Shown one piece after another: positions 53,585-61,934 of a stretch of DNA of 64,000 nucleotides. The stretch lies in contig CAZMZH010000001.1 in NCBI GenBank assembly GCA_964570665.1, forward strand, positions 542,858-606,857, given 5' to 3'. The notes under the pieces are model-generated. The model had not been told where the DNA came from and did not search any database. It saw only the letters and a list, made by a program, of their open reading frames with translations. The position numbers and the translations under genes are program-made. Source of the stretch: JAJDAT01 sp964570665. Lineage in GTDB: Bacteria; Nitrospinota; Nitrospinia; Nitrospinales; JAJDAT01. How positions within the stretch are numbered: the stretch's first letter is position 1; each line of letters opens with the position of its first letter.

Positions 53585-54601
53585 ATGCTAAGTATTTTCG
53601 TAGAAACCAGTTGCAACCGGTATGAAAGGGACGAATGCATTACCTGTCATGTATTTGAACCGCTCGACCCTTATAATACCGAACACTTGCATCTCACTCC
53701 CGATCAAGCCAAAAATATGGCTGAAAAAATCAGCCAAGTCGAAGTACTCTCTCAACTCGCGCAACAAGAAATCAACCTGACCGGCGGCGAAGCCTCCATG
53801 AATCCTCATATCGTGGATGTGTTCAAAATCTTCAAAACTGTCAGCCCTAACGTTTGTCTTCACACAAATCTCGATATCAATTCCCAGGAATCAAAACGCT
53901 GGAAACGCTTAGTCGAGATCGCCGAACTTGCGGGAAGAATCGATATCACTCTTTACCCTTCGGTTTGGGAGAACCGACAAAAAAACTTATTGTCCGAGCT
54001 CATCCGCATTCAGAACCAACTTTTGATCAATATTATCTACGAAAATCTACCGAGTCTTAAAGATCAATTGGAACTCTTAAAAAATTATTTTTACGAAAAA
54101 GGAGAGCGATTTTCTCATGTCGCCACCCTATTTGAGGGCTACGAAGAAAAATTAATAGCGTTGATGAAAGAGGACCCTAATTGTCGCGAAGAGGTTTTTT
54201 TAAATCAAATCGAAACACAGGCGTTTGCCCCTTCCGACGATTTTGTTTTGGGAATTAACTTGTTGCCGGGTTTTGAAATGGGTAAGAATGGCGACCGGGC
54301 TATGAGCTCTATGCCGTTTCCGGAAGATCCTTATTTATTACAATGTCCAGCGGTGCGCGGAGAGATTGACATAATGACCATACGGCAAGACGGATTCATG
54401 ACGCCTTGTTGCGACGTTGGCAATCTTAAATGCGGTCCCAAGTTCGGCAATTTATTGACCGACACGCCCGAGGTCTTGCAAATAAAATTTGAAGAGGCGC
54501 GCAGCTTAATGGCTAAGGGAGTTCAAAAAAACCGTCAAAACCTAGAAAATGGCGTTGGCGGACATTGGGTTGAAGAACTCATCCCCCCTTATTGTATCTG
54601 A
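53585..54601 (+). CDS. Radical-SAM-like protein with unusual CX7CX2C motif and Cys-rich C terminus
   Basis: The 338-aa protein has cysteines C10, C18 and C21 in ETSCNRYERDECITCHV, which gives CX7CX2C instead of the standard CX3CX2C for binding the radical-SAM 4Fe-4S cluster. It also has the SAM-binding stretch INLTGGEASMNPHIVDVF (G67-G68-E69). The C-terminal part carries C254, C275-C276, C283 and C337, which resemble the extra cluster sites of SPASM/twitch proteins that modify peptides or proteins. Radical SAM enzymes make a 5'-deoxyadenosyl radical to alter unreactive bonds. No partner gene or precursor peptide is recognised nearby. The GGE motif supports the family; activity with this spacing is unproven. 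Confidence 0.72.
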   Translation: MLSIFVETSCNRYERDECITCHVFEPLDPYNTEHLHLTPDQAKNMAEKISQVEVLSQLAQQEINLTGGEASMNPHIVDVFKIFKTVSPNVCLHTNLDINSQESKRWKRLVEIAELAGRIDITLYPSVWENRQKNLLSELIRIQNQLLINIIYENLPSLKDQLELLKNYFYEKGERFSHVATLFEGYEEKLIALMKEDPNCREEVFLNQIETQAFAPSDDFVLGINLLPGFEMGKNGDRAMSSMPFPEDPYLLQCPAVRGEIDIMTIRQDGFMTPCCDVGNLKCGPKFGNLLTDTPEVLQIKFEEARSLMAKGVQKNRQNLENGVGGHWVEELIPPYCI

Positions 54602-54932
54602 TTCCTCAGCCGGAAACTAACGCAAAAACCCCTTTCCCATAAACAACTTTCCTTATTTTTAAAACAATTTTTTTCTTTCACCGAAACCTAATCACTCAAC
54701 AACAAATTCCACACATTGGATTTTTAACATTACGCCATCCACTGGTTATTTTTTCTATATTCAACTCAGTAACGACCAAGAAAGTAGCTTGGTCTCTAAT
54801 CTTAATCATTGCTTATTTCTAATATCAGAACTTAACCTCAAATGAAAATCTAACAAAGTGAATATAAACTACCTATATAGGATTTTTAAAACTAAAACGT
54901 CCCCCGGATTATTTTTCTTTAGAGAGGCTTTA
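54602..54932. other. Intergenic region, no gene seen
   Basis: About 330 bp of AT-rich sequence. I see no hairpin terminator, repeat or clear promoter. A ribosome site (AGAGAGG at about 54920) lies at its right end ahead of the kinase start at 54933. Confidence 0.3.
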
Positions 54933-56201
54933 ATGACCGAACAAGATTATTTAAATCCTAACCCAACTATCTTCGATCTTCGTAAGATAAACGCGAAACT
55001 CCAAAACGAAATCGCCGAACGAAAACAAGCCGAAGAAAAGGCTATATCTGCCAGAGAAGATGCGGAAAAAGCGAATCAAGCAAAATCTGAGTTTTTAGCT
55101 CGCATGAGCCATGAGTTGAGAACACCCATGAACGCTATATTAGGTTTCTCTCAATTACTTGAACTTAATAAAAAAGAACCCCTTACATCCGCTCAACAAA
55201 AAGGAGTTTCTCAAATTATGCGAGCGGGCAAACATCTGCTCGATCTAATAAACGAAATTTTAGACCTTTCAAAAATCGAAGCAGGAAAACTTTCGTTGAG
55301 TATTGAAAATGGACCAATAGCCCCTATAATCGACGAAACAGTTAATTTAATTTTACCTCTAGCCGAGCAACGCAATATTGAAATTCAAAACAATTGTTCT
55401 AGAGGCAATCCTCTATTTCTATATGCCGATTTTACTCGTTTAAAGCAGGCCGTTCTGAACTTGCTAACCAATGCGGTTAAATATAATAAAAAAGCTGGTA
55501 AAGTTATTATTGAGACAGGAGTTGTCTCAAACGGTAATGTCTTTGTAAGTATTACAGACACAGGAGAAGGCATCCCCCATGAAAAACTAGACCAATTGTT
55601 TGAGCCTTTTAATCGATTAAACGCCGATGAAAAGGGAATTACCGGCACTGGGATAGGTTTAACTATTACTAAACGATTGATTGAATTAATGGAAGGAAAT
55701 ATTGCCGTCAAAAGCGAAATCGGAAAAGGAAGCTCTTTTACTATACAACTCCCTCAAGGCTACCAAATGCCTTCAATAATAAACGTTACCCCCAAAGAAT
55801 TTTCTCCAAACTTTCCAGAAAACGATAAAAACCAAACCCTACTCTACGTTGAAGACAATCCAGCAAATATGCAATTAGTCGAAAAAATAGTTTTGCTTCG
55901 TCCAAATACGCGATTACTTTGCGCTCCCCAAGCGGAGATAGGTATCGATCTAGCGGTTGCGCATCGACCAGACTTAATTCTTATGGATATACATTTGCCA
56001 GGAATGGACGGCACATCCGCCATGAAAAAATTAGGCGATTTAAAAGAAACGAAAAATATTCCGGTAATCGCCTTAAGCGCTAACGCGATGAAAAAAGACG
56101 TGGATCAAGCTTTGGACGAAGGTTTTAAAGCTTATATAATAAAGCCCGTTCATGTAGGAAGCTTTTTAAAAACTATCAACGACTTTTTAGAAGTTGGATA
56201 A
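54933..56201 (+). CDS. Soluble hybrid histidine kinase with C-terminal receiver
   Basis: The 422-aa protein has no membrane helix and no sensor domain beyond a coiled coil (INAKLQNEIAERKQAEEKA). Its HisKA box is FLARMSHELRTPMNAILGFS, with the phospho-His near residue 70; the ATPase has N box NLLTNAVKY, G1 DTGEGIP and G2 GTGIGLTIT. The receiver has the Asp in LILMDIHLPGMDG and Lys in YIIKPV. I prefer ATG 54933, which has AGAGAGG at normal spacing, over the upstream GTG 54858. With no input domain it may be switched by a partner. It follows the radical-SAM-like gene on the same strand. Confidence 0.92.
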   Translation: MTEQDYLNPNPTIFDLRKINAKLQNEIAERKQAEEKAISAREDAEKANQAKSEFLARMSHELRTPMNAILGFSQLLELNKKEPLTSAQQKGVSQIMRAGKHLLDLINEILDLSKIEAGKLSLSIENGPIAPIIDETVNLILPLAEQRNIEIQNNCSRGNPLFLYADFTRLKQAVLNLLTNAVKYNKKAGKVIIETGVVSNGNVFVSITDTGEGIPHEKLDQLFEPFNRLNADEKGITGTGIGLTITKRLIELMEGNIAVKSEIGKGSSFTIQLPQGYQMPSIINVTPKEFSPNFPENDKNQTLLYVEDNPANMQLVEKIVLLRPNTRLLCAPQAEIGIDLAVAHRPDLILMDIHLPGMDGTSAMKKLGDLKETKNIPVIALSANAMKKDVDQALDEGFKAYIIKPVHVGSFLKTINDFLEVG

Positions 56202-56320
56202 AACTACTTACGTTTTCTAAAGCAGATTATCTCAAAGCTTACTATACTCAAAAGTCTAGCAATTTAACGCAACAAATAGCGTCGTAACGTTAAATAACCT
56301 AACCAAATTATAGTTTCGGT

Positions 56321-56872
56321 TTATTTCCCAAAAGATCTTTCGAATAATTCTCGAATGGCTTTTTTACCTTCCGCATTTAGAAAACGTGTTCCCGTGCAGG
56401 AAACATGTTTTTTCTTAATTTTTGGATTCGATTCGGGTTTCCAAGCGTCTTGCCCCCAACGAAACCAAGCGGCTTTCTCCTGATCGAAAACATGTAGCGG
56501 TTTGTTGCAAAGTTTAGCAAATTCCGCTCCCCAGCCGGTTCCGCCCTTTACCGTTTTGTCTTCCAAGATTTTACCGACAACAAACACTTCTTCGCCGCTA
56601 TTAATGACATGCCAAATCCCTTGTAGGATTTTCCGGAAAAGCGGCGCGCTACTATACTTTCTATGCATTAAATTAGAAACATAACTCAAACTAACATCCC
56701 CTTTGAGCAGTTCTTCTTGATTTAAAAACCGAACGCCGCGTTTTCTTACGATTTTATGGCCTTCAAACGTAAAATTAACCTCTTCAATTCCAAACTCTTC
56801 GGCAAGAGAAGCAAATTCAGCTTCGGCGCCTTTTACTCCTCCACTAAAAATAATGCAGCCTTCTTTTTTCAT
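56321..56872 (-). CDS. Hypothetical protein, possible nucleotide-binding Rossmann-like (SLOG-type) protein
   Basis: The 183-aa protein starts MKKEGCIIFSGGVKGAEAEF, with a strand-Gly-Gly loop near residue 10, and later has GGTGWGAEFAKLCNKPLHVF at about residue 110, both consistent with a Rossmann-like fold of the SLOG kind that binds nucleotides. A basic patch KIKKKHVSCTGTRFLN follows near the C terminus. It stands alone between the hybrid kinase and rfbA. The resemblance is by eye only, and a different fold is possible. Confidence 0.5.
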   Translation of the reverse strand: MKKEGCIIFSGGVKGAEAEFASLAEEFGIEEVNFTFEGHKIVRKRGVRFLNQEELLKGDVSLSYVSNLMHRKYSSAPLFRKILQGIWHVINSGEEVFVVGKILEDKTVKGGTGWGAEFAKLCNKPLHVFDQEKAAWFRWGQDAWKPESNPKIKKKHVSCTGTRFLNAEGKKAIRELFERSFGK

Positions 56873-57246
56873 TTTTCTCTCTCCCTAAAGTTTTTTTTAA
56901 TTCTTCGAAATATTTACGCGCTCGATTTAATGTCGTTAAGATTTTATTACACTCCATAAACCTTTGCATCCTTTAAATAAAAGACTTTACGTCAGTTTAA
57001 AATCGTGCAAAATAGTGACAGAATTTCTTTCTTTGTAAAATCCAATCCAAGATGAACGTTTTTCCCACAAAAAATTAGCTAAAATATCGGTTCACTAAAT
57101 TTCATTTTTTCATTTTCACTCTTCTTAAGCTTGACATCGTAGCCATAACCCTTTATTTTTTATATATATACTAGATTTTATTGAACTAACAACTAATAGC
57201 GAGGAATCCGCATTAGCGGCTTCTTATCTTTTAAGAATTGGTTTTT
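56873..57246 (+). other. Intergenic region upstream of rfbA
   Basis: About 374 bp, AT-rich. It holds the promoter for rfbA (57131-57159) and no other gene or repeat. The divergent hypothetical gene's promoter must also be here. Confidence 0.45.
57131..57159 (+). promoter_or_regulatory. Sigma70-type promoter of rfbA
   Basis: TTGACA (57131-57136), 17 bp, then TATTTT (57154-57159). The rfbA start is about 88 bp downstream. The -35 is perfect; the -10 is fair. Confidence 0.6.
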
Positions 57247-58149
57247 ATGAGCAAAGCGCCACAGATGAAAGGAATTGTTTTAGCCGGTGGAGCGGGAACC
57301 CGACTCCATCCAATCACTCGAGTAGTGAGCAAACAATTACTCCCTGTTTTTGACAAACCCATGATTTACTATCCCCTATCTATTTTAATGATGGCGGGAA
57401 TACGACAAATATTGATCATCTCAACTCCATCAGATCTTCCTAGATTCCAGGAATTATTGGGAGACGGGAATTCATTAGGAATTGAGATCTTTTATAAGGA
57501 ACAACCAGAACCCAAAGGACTCGCGCAGGCGTTCACAATAGGAAAACCTTTTATCGGCAACGATAACGTCGCTCTTATTTTGGGAGACAATGTTTTTCAT
57601 GGTCACAATCTCCTTCAAATCGTACAACGATGCGCAGGACTGCTAAGCGGGAGCGTCATTTTTGGATATCCCGTTAGCGACCCGGAGCGTTACGGAGTTG
57701 TTGAGTTTGACGATGAATACAAAGCCATTAGCATCGAAGAGAAACCCATAAAACCAAAATCACACTTTGCGGTGCCAGGCTTATACTTTTACGACAACCA
57801 AGTTGTCTCTATAGCCGAAAACCTGGAGTTTTCCCCACGTGGCGAATTAGAAATCACCGACGTTAATTTAGAATATTTAAGACGACAAGAACTCAAAGTA
57901 GAACTTCTAGGAAGAGGTTATGCCTGGTTTGATACTGGAACGCACGACTCTTTGCAACAAGCGTCGCAATATGTGCAAGCCATTCAAAGTAGACAGGGAT
58001 TGAAAATAGCTTGCTTAGAAGAGATCGCTTTTCGTCTAAATTACATAGATAAGAGTCAACTAGAAAAATTGGCGCAACCTATGTTAAAAAATAACTACGG
58101 TCAATACCTGATGGAAATTTGTGGAGAAGACAAATTTAAAGATGTCTAA
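57247..58149 (+). CDS. rfbA: Glucose-1-phosphate thymidylyltransferase
   Basis: RfbA joins glucose-1-phosphate and dTTP to make dTDP-glucose, the entry to rhamnose and other deoxysugar pathways. The 300-aa protein has the nucleotide-binding start MKGIVLAGGAGTRLHPIT, KQLLPVFDKPMIYYPL, and LILGDNVFHG. The body is complete to the C terminus (YGQYLMEICGED). I use ATG 57247; ATG 57265 (MKGIVL) is possible. No rfbB, C or D lies in the window, so the rest of the pathway must be elsewhere. Its end overlaps the start of the FimV-like gene by 8 bp. Confidence 0.96.
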   Translation: MSKAPQMKGIVLAGGAGTRLHPITRVVSKQLLPVFDKPMIYYPLSILMMAGIRQILIISTPSDLPRFQELLGDGNSLGIEIFYKEQPEPKGLAQAFTIGKPFIGNDNVALILGDNVFHGHNLLQIVQRCAGLLSGSVIFGYPVSDPERYGVVEFDDEYKAISIEEKPIKPKSHFAVPGLYFYDNQVVSIAENLEFSPRGELEITDVNLEYLRRQELKVELLGRGYAWFDTGTHDSLQQASQYVQAIQSRQGLKIACLEEIAFRLNYIDKSQLEKLAQPMLKNNYGQYLMEICGEDKFKDV

Positions 58150-60238
58150 ACAGCGCTTAATAAAAATATTTTTAACCTCATTAATCGGCGTTTTAACCGA
58201 TTTCAAGGTAAGTTCCTTTTTTAAAAAAGGACTTTTTGCGTTTGTTTTGTTTGCCGTTTGTTTAGGCGCTTTATTCCCCGGTTTATCCCATGCCTTTTCA
58301 TTTGGAAAATTAGAAATGAAAAGCGGATTCGGCGAAAAATTTAGAGCCAATGTAATTTTAAAAACCGACAACTCTAAAAAACTCTCTGTTTCCGTAGGCT
58401 CTCATACCGATTACGCCCGATTGCAAATTTCCCGTCATGAAGCCGTAGACTATCTGCGGGTGGCGTCCATAAAAGATTTGGGTAACGGTAAAAAAAACAT
58501 CGTCATTACTTCCGATAAACCGCTTTTTTATCCGTCATTTTACCTTGCCGTTAAAGTGGCTCAAAATGGCGGGACCATTATTGAAAAATTTTTAATTGCC
58601 GCCGACTTTCAAAAAAATATTTCTATTGGAAGTAACGCGAAAAAAAATCCGCCTAAAACCAAACAAGAACCCTCGAAAAAGCCTGTTCGGGCTCTACAGC
58701 CGCCAAAAAAGGTCTTAAAAGTAAAAAAGAAAAAACGCTATATTGAGATTCCACCGGCTCCTTTGGTCACACTGGCTAATCCATCATTGCCGGAAACTAT
58801 CATTAAAGATTTAAAACCAAGATCAATTTCAAAGTTTGAGACTGCCAAGAGCCCCGAAATAGAAGCCGAACCAGAGCCGGAAACTGTGGCTTTACTGGAT
58901 ACGCAATTAAAGCAAGGTTTTGCCGATCCAATTTCACAAGACGACATTGAAGAAATTCCTATTAAAGAAACTCAACAAGAAAAAAATCCTAAGAAAGTTA
59001 TTGCTCAGGAAGTCGTTACGGAAAAAGTTGCCCCGCAAATTGTTGTTCCCAAAAAAATGCCATTGGAACCTTATTTTTACGGTCCTCTGACACAGGGAGA
59101 AACGTTGTTTTCAATTTCTAAGGCATTGGATTTACCCTTTAAAACGACCGCTCAAACCGCCGCTTCAATTTGGTTAGAAAACTCCGACCAATTTATTTTA
59201 GGAAATATTCATGGGATTAAAAAGGGGGCAATACTAAATTTAGGAGGCGTTGAATCCTCCGCTAGAAAAATTTCCGTAAAATCCGCCCGCTTGATACTTA
59301 ATAACCATTGGTCTGAGTGGGAAATGATCCGAGATATGCCCTCCACTCCAAAAAATTCCAGGCCATTCAATACGACTTTGGTCGCATGGCCTCCAATTAT
59401 GGAAGCTGCGCCGAAAGAAGAAATATTTTCTTTAATGAAACATTGGCGAGAAGCGCGTACAAAAAATAACACCGATAAACTTTTATCTTTTTATTCCTCT
59501 CAATTTAAGGGGCACAATTGGCAAGGTCAGGAAATGCCCTTAAATGAATGGAAAAATCAACCTACATTCAATCCAATTCAATCAAACCGACAAAAACCTA
59601 AATTTTTTAACGCTCAACTCACTCAAATTGGCGACCGCTATTTCATATCAGTTTACGAATGGGTATCTGAAAAGTTAGAACATAGAGCCATTGAATGGAA
59701 ACGCGAAGGAAATAACTGGAAAATTGTAGGAGAAATCTTTTTTGAATCGGACGAACAAAATCCCGACTGGGAAACTTCATTTGTGGTCCACGTTTCATCT
59801 CACCCTTATATAGCCGCAGCTTGGCGAGAGGTGAACCTTTGGAGAAAACGCGGATTTAACGCCTATATATCAAGAATTGACTCATTAAAAAACAGGACGC
59901 TCTTTAGAGTGTTTGTGGAGAGGTTTTCAAATTGGAAAACGGCAACCGAATTTGCAAAAAACTTACGTTCCTGGGATAAGGGTTCAAATGCAATCCCAAG
60001 CCGCAAACCCTTTTCCATGTCGGTTGGAATCTTTCAAAACATACAAGGCGCTAGAGAAAAAATTAAATTCCTGCAAAATAATGGAATTTCCGGCTACGTC
60101 CTGCCTTATTGCGAAAACTCAGAATTTAAGCCTTCATACCATGTCTTAGTGGGCGGATTTGCTACCCCCTTAGAAGCTCAACCAATGGCAAATTTACTAA
60201 AAGATCTTAAAGTGGGCTTTAGGTTGGTCAAACTATAA
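58142..60238 (+). CDS. FimV/NTF2/SPOR multi-domain envelope protein
   Basis: The 698-aa protein has a signal segment near residues 30-50 and a FimV-type N-terminal domain (AFSFGKLEMKSGFGEKFRANV). A long Lys/Pro/Glu-rich linker follows. At about residue 315 a LysM-like unit matches the FimV pattern: YGPLTQGETLFSISKAL and GNIHGIKKGAILNLG. Next comes an NTF2-like domain (MKHWREARTKNNTDKLLSFY). The C terminus has two SPOR-like repeats: ETSFVVHVSSHPYIAAAW with FRVFVERFSNWKTATEFA, and MSVGIFQNIQGAREKIK with YHVLVGGFATPLEA. It probably binds peptidoglycan at the cell pole or septum. It overlaps rfbA by 8 bp, so the two are likely co-transcribed. Confidence 0.8.
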   Translation: MSKQRLIKIFLTSLIGVLTDFKVSSFFKKGLFAFVLFAVCLGALFPGLSHAFSFGKLEMKSGFGEKFRANVILKTDNSKKLSVSVGSHTDYARLQISRHEAVDYLRVASIKDLGNGKKNIVITSDKPLFYPSFYLAVKVAQNGGTIIEKFLIAADFQKNISIGSNAKKNPPKTKQEPSKKPVRALQPPKKVLKVKKKKRYIEIPPAPLVTLANPSLPETIIKDLKPRSISKFETAKSPEIEAEPEPETVALLDTQLKQGFADPISQDDIEEIPIKETQQEKNPKKVIAQEVVTEKVAPQIVVPKKMPLEPYFYGPLTQGETLFSISKALDLPFKTTAQTAASIWLENSDQFILGNIHGIKKGAILNLGGVESSARKISVKSARLILNNHWSEWEMIRDMPSTPKNSRPFNTTLVAWPPIMEAAPKEEIFSLMKHWREARTKNNTDKLLSFYSSQFKGHNWQGQEMPLNEWKNQPTFNPIQSNRQKPKFFNAQLTQIGDRYFISVYEWVSEKLEHRAIEWKREGNNWKIVGEIFFESDEQNPDWETSFVVHVSSHPYIAAAWREVNLWRKRGFNAYISRIDSLKNRTLFRVFVERFSNWKTATEFAKNLRSWDKGSNAIPSRKPFSMSVGIFQNIQGAREKIKFLQNNGISGYVLPYCENSEFKPSYHVLVGGFATPLEAQPMANLLKDLKVGFRLVKL

Positions 60239-60241
60239 AAA

Positions 60242-60270
60242 AAACCGCCTGTCCGGCGGACAGGCGGTTT
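60242..60270. terminator. Strong rho-independent terminator between convergent genes
   Basis: A 13-bp perfect stem (AAACCGCCTGTCC with GGACAGGCGGTTT, 3-nt loop). On the minus strand it is followed by nine T residues, so it mainly ends the HU transcript; it can also stop the FimV-like gene transcript. Confidence 0.9.
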
Positions 60271-60292
60271 AGCTAAATTTTAAAACTTGTTG

Positions 60293-60568
60293 TTAAAGAG
60301 AATTCTTTAAAGTTGGAGCTGGTTTGAAACCGACTGTTTTACTAGCCTTAATCTTGATTTCTTCGCCAGTCTGAGGATTCCGACCTTTGCGGGCTTTTCT
60401 GGTCCTTACAGTAAAAGTGCCAAAACTTGGGTAAGCAAAACGCTTTTCCTTTTTAATCGCTTTTGAAATAGCGGCAAAGGTTGCGTCAATTACTTCTCCT
60501 GCGGCTTTTTTACTAAGGTCTGACTTACTAGCTTTAATGACCGTGGTAATTAACTCATCTTTTGTCAA
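60293..60568 (-). CDS. HU-family DNA-binding protein
   Basis: HU is a histone-like dimer that bends DNA and packs the nucleoid. The 91-aa protein has the full pattern: MTKDELITTVIKASKSDLSKKAAGEVIDA, FGTFTVRTRKARKGRNPQTG with the Pro that inserts into DNA, and the C-terminal VGFKPAPTLKNSL. It starts with TTG 60568, with AGGAGG 9 bases away; the ATG frames nearby do not match. Its promoter has perfect consensus hexamers, as expected for an abundant protein. It is monocistronic. Confidence 0.96.
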   Translation of the reverse strand: MTKDELITTVIKASKSDLSKKAAGEVIDATFAAISKAIKKEKRFAYPSFGTFTVRTRKARKGRNPQTGEEIKIKASKTVGFKPAPTLKNSL

Positions 60569-60611
60569 AGAACATCGCCTCCTTTCATGGATTAGTTATC
60601 CTGACGCGAGT

Positions 60612-60639
60612 ATTATATTAAACTCGAAAAAAATGTCAA
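60612..60639 (-). promoter_or_regulatory. Sigma70 promoter of HU gene
   Basis: On the minus strand: perfect -35 TTGACA (60639-60634), 16 bp, perfect -10 TATAAT (60617-60612). The start would be about 40 bp from the HU codon. Confidence 0.8.
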
Positions 60640-60806
60640 TTTAAAAGATCACAAAAATCGCTCATTTTCTGGGGAATAATCACATTTCTAGTTGCAAAAC
60701 CTTATCGCATTGCGACCATCCGACACTTCCGATATCGGATTAATCCTCAAACATTGTCAGAATAAGCTTTACGGAAAATCCAAAACCTTAAAAATCTTTT
60801 TTATTT

Positions 60807-60835
60807 TTGGCAACCATTCATTCACGGTGTAAAAT
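60807..60835 (+). promoter_or_regulatory. Sigma70-type promoter of def
   Basis: TTGGCA (60807-60812), 17 bp, TAAAAT (60830-60835), about 70 bp upstream of def. Both hexamers are one mismatch from consensus. Confidence 0.6.
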
Positions 60836-60905
60836 ATAAGAAAGTTTACATTAGAACGTTATTTGAATTTTACGCTCTACTTTTGATATATCCTGGAGAA
60901 CAATC

Positions 60906-61466
60906 ATGGCGGTTTTAAAAGTAACTAAATTAGGCAATCCAATACTAAGAAATGTTTCCGAGCCTGTAGACTTAAATCTTTTATCAGAAAAAGATGGCGA
61001 GCTTCAAACATTTATTGACGATATGATAGATACAATGCACCAAGAAGGCGGCGTGGGTTTAGCTGCGCCGCAGGTAGGGAAGTCCGTAAGGATATTGGTA
61101 ATGGAATGTATAGATAGCGAGAGATATCCCGATAGAGATTCCATTCCTTTAATGACCATTATCAATCCCGAAATAACGTATTTAAGCGACGAAAAAATTT
61201 CGGGTTGGGAAAGTTGTTTGAGCCTAATCGATTTTAGCGGATGGGTACCAAGATCAAAAAGAGTTATCGTAGAAGGGTTTGACCGCGAAGGAAAACCAAT
61301 AAAAATAGATACAGACGATTTCTCCGCCATCGTGCTACAACATGAAATCGATCATTTAAATGGAATTGTTTTTATCGATAGAATGCCCGATTTGACAAAA
61401 TTAGCCTACCAAGAGGAATTTAAAACATTTTGGCTGGATAAAGAAATGGCCGCTCCCCAACCTTAA
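60906..61466 (+). CDS. def: Peptide deformylase
   Basis: Peptide deformylase removes the formyl group from new proteins and is essential in most bacteria. The 186-aa protein has motif 1 GGVGLAAPQ (residues 48-56), the second motif read as ESCLS (Cys104, where EGCLS is usual) and the metal motif QHEIDH (H146, E147, H150). The Gly-to-Ser swap in motif 2 is seen in some variants. It has a ribosome site TGGAG near 60895. The hypothetical gene follows 17 bp later, probably in one operon. Confidence 0.95.
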   Translation: MAVLKVTKLGNPILRNVSEPVDLNLLSEKDGELQTFIDDMIDTMHQEGGVGLAAPQVGKSVRILVMECIDSERYPDRDSIPLMTIINPEITYLSDEKISGWESCLSLIDFSGWVPRSKRVIVEGFDREGKPIKIDTDDFSAIVLQHEIDHLNGIVFIDRMPDLTKLAYQEEFKTFWLDKEMAAPQP

Positions 61467-61483
61467 AAATTAGATCGCTACTA

Positions 61484-61822
61484 ATGGCAACTTTAGAAGA
61501 CGAAGTTTCAGAACTATATGAAGAACCAGGTATTGGCGCTAGCAATATCAATACTTATGGAGAAGAGAATATACGCGGTTTATTAGAAAAGTATAAAGGA
61601 TTAGACTCTAACGATTCTTTAATCATGTTAAAAATGGTTAAAGAGTTTTCCCTTTCTCCAGATTTAGCCTCCAGTTTTGTTTCGGTTGCCGTATTGCATG
61701 CCTTGGGTAAATCGGAAGACGTTCAGGCGGCGGAAGATCTGGCAAGAAAAAGAACAGATTCCGATCTTTTTCTCAATCACTTTGAAATAGGAAAATCTAT
61801 AGCGGATTATTATTTTTGCTAA
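61484..61822 (+). CDS. Hypothetical helical protein downstream of def
   Basis: The 112-aa protein has an acidic N terminus (MATLEDEVSELYEEPG) and looks mostly helical (NIRGLLEKYKGLDSNDS and DLASSFVSVAVLHALGKSED). It has no signal peptide or membrane segment. No family is recognised. Spacing to def (17 bp) and a shared terminator support co-transcription. Confidence 0.65.
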   Translation: MATLEDEVSELYEEPGIGASNINTYGEENIRGLLEKYKGLDSNDSLIMLKMVKEFSLSPDLASSFVSVAVLHALGKSEDVQAAEDLARKRTDSDLFLNHFEIGKSIADYYFC

Positions 61823-61888
61823 AAACTCACTCGTGGAGCTTCAATTGAGTTTTAAAAGTAAAATAGAAGAGAATGTTTGGAAATAAAA

Positions 61889-61919
61889 AAACCCAAGAAG
61901 GCTAAGCCTTCTTGGGTTT
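61889..61919. terminator. Bidirectional terminator between def operon and NxrC-like gene
   Basis: A 15-bp perfect inverted repeat (AAACCCAAGAAGGCT with AGCCTTCTTGGGTTT; one base at the centre, so the true loop is larger). On the minus strand it runs into seven T residues, ending the NxrC-like transcript; on the plus strand AATTTTTT follows. Confidence 0.88.
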
Positions 61920-61934
61920 AATTTTTTGAAACTA

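Larger units (their letters stand above)
60569..60905. other. Intergenic promoter region of HU and def
   Basis: This 337-bp region separates divergent HU and def genes. It contains the minus-strand promoter at 60612-60639 and the plus-strand promoter at 60807-60835. Nothing else was seen. Confidence 0.6.

Noticed and set aside
57238..57246. Earlier TTG start for rfbA
   Set aside because: It adds only three residues, is a rare start codon and has no better ribosome site than ATG 57247.
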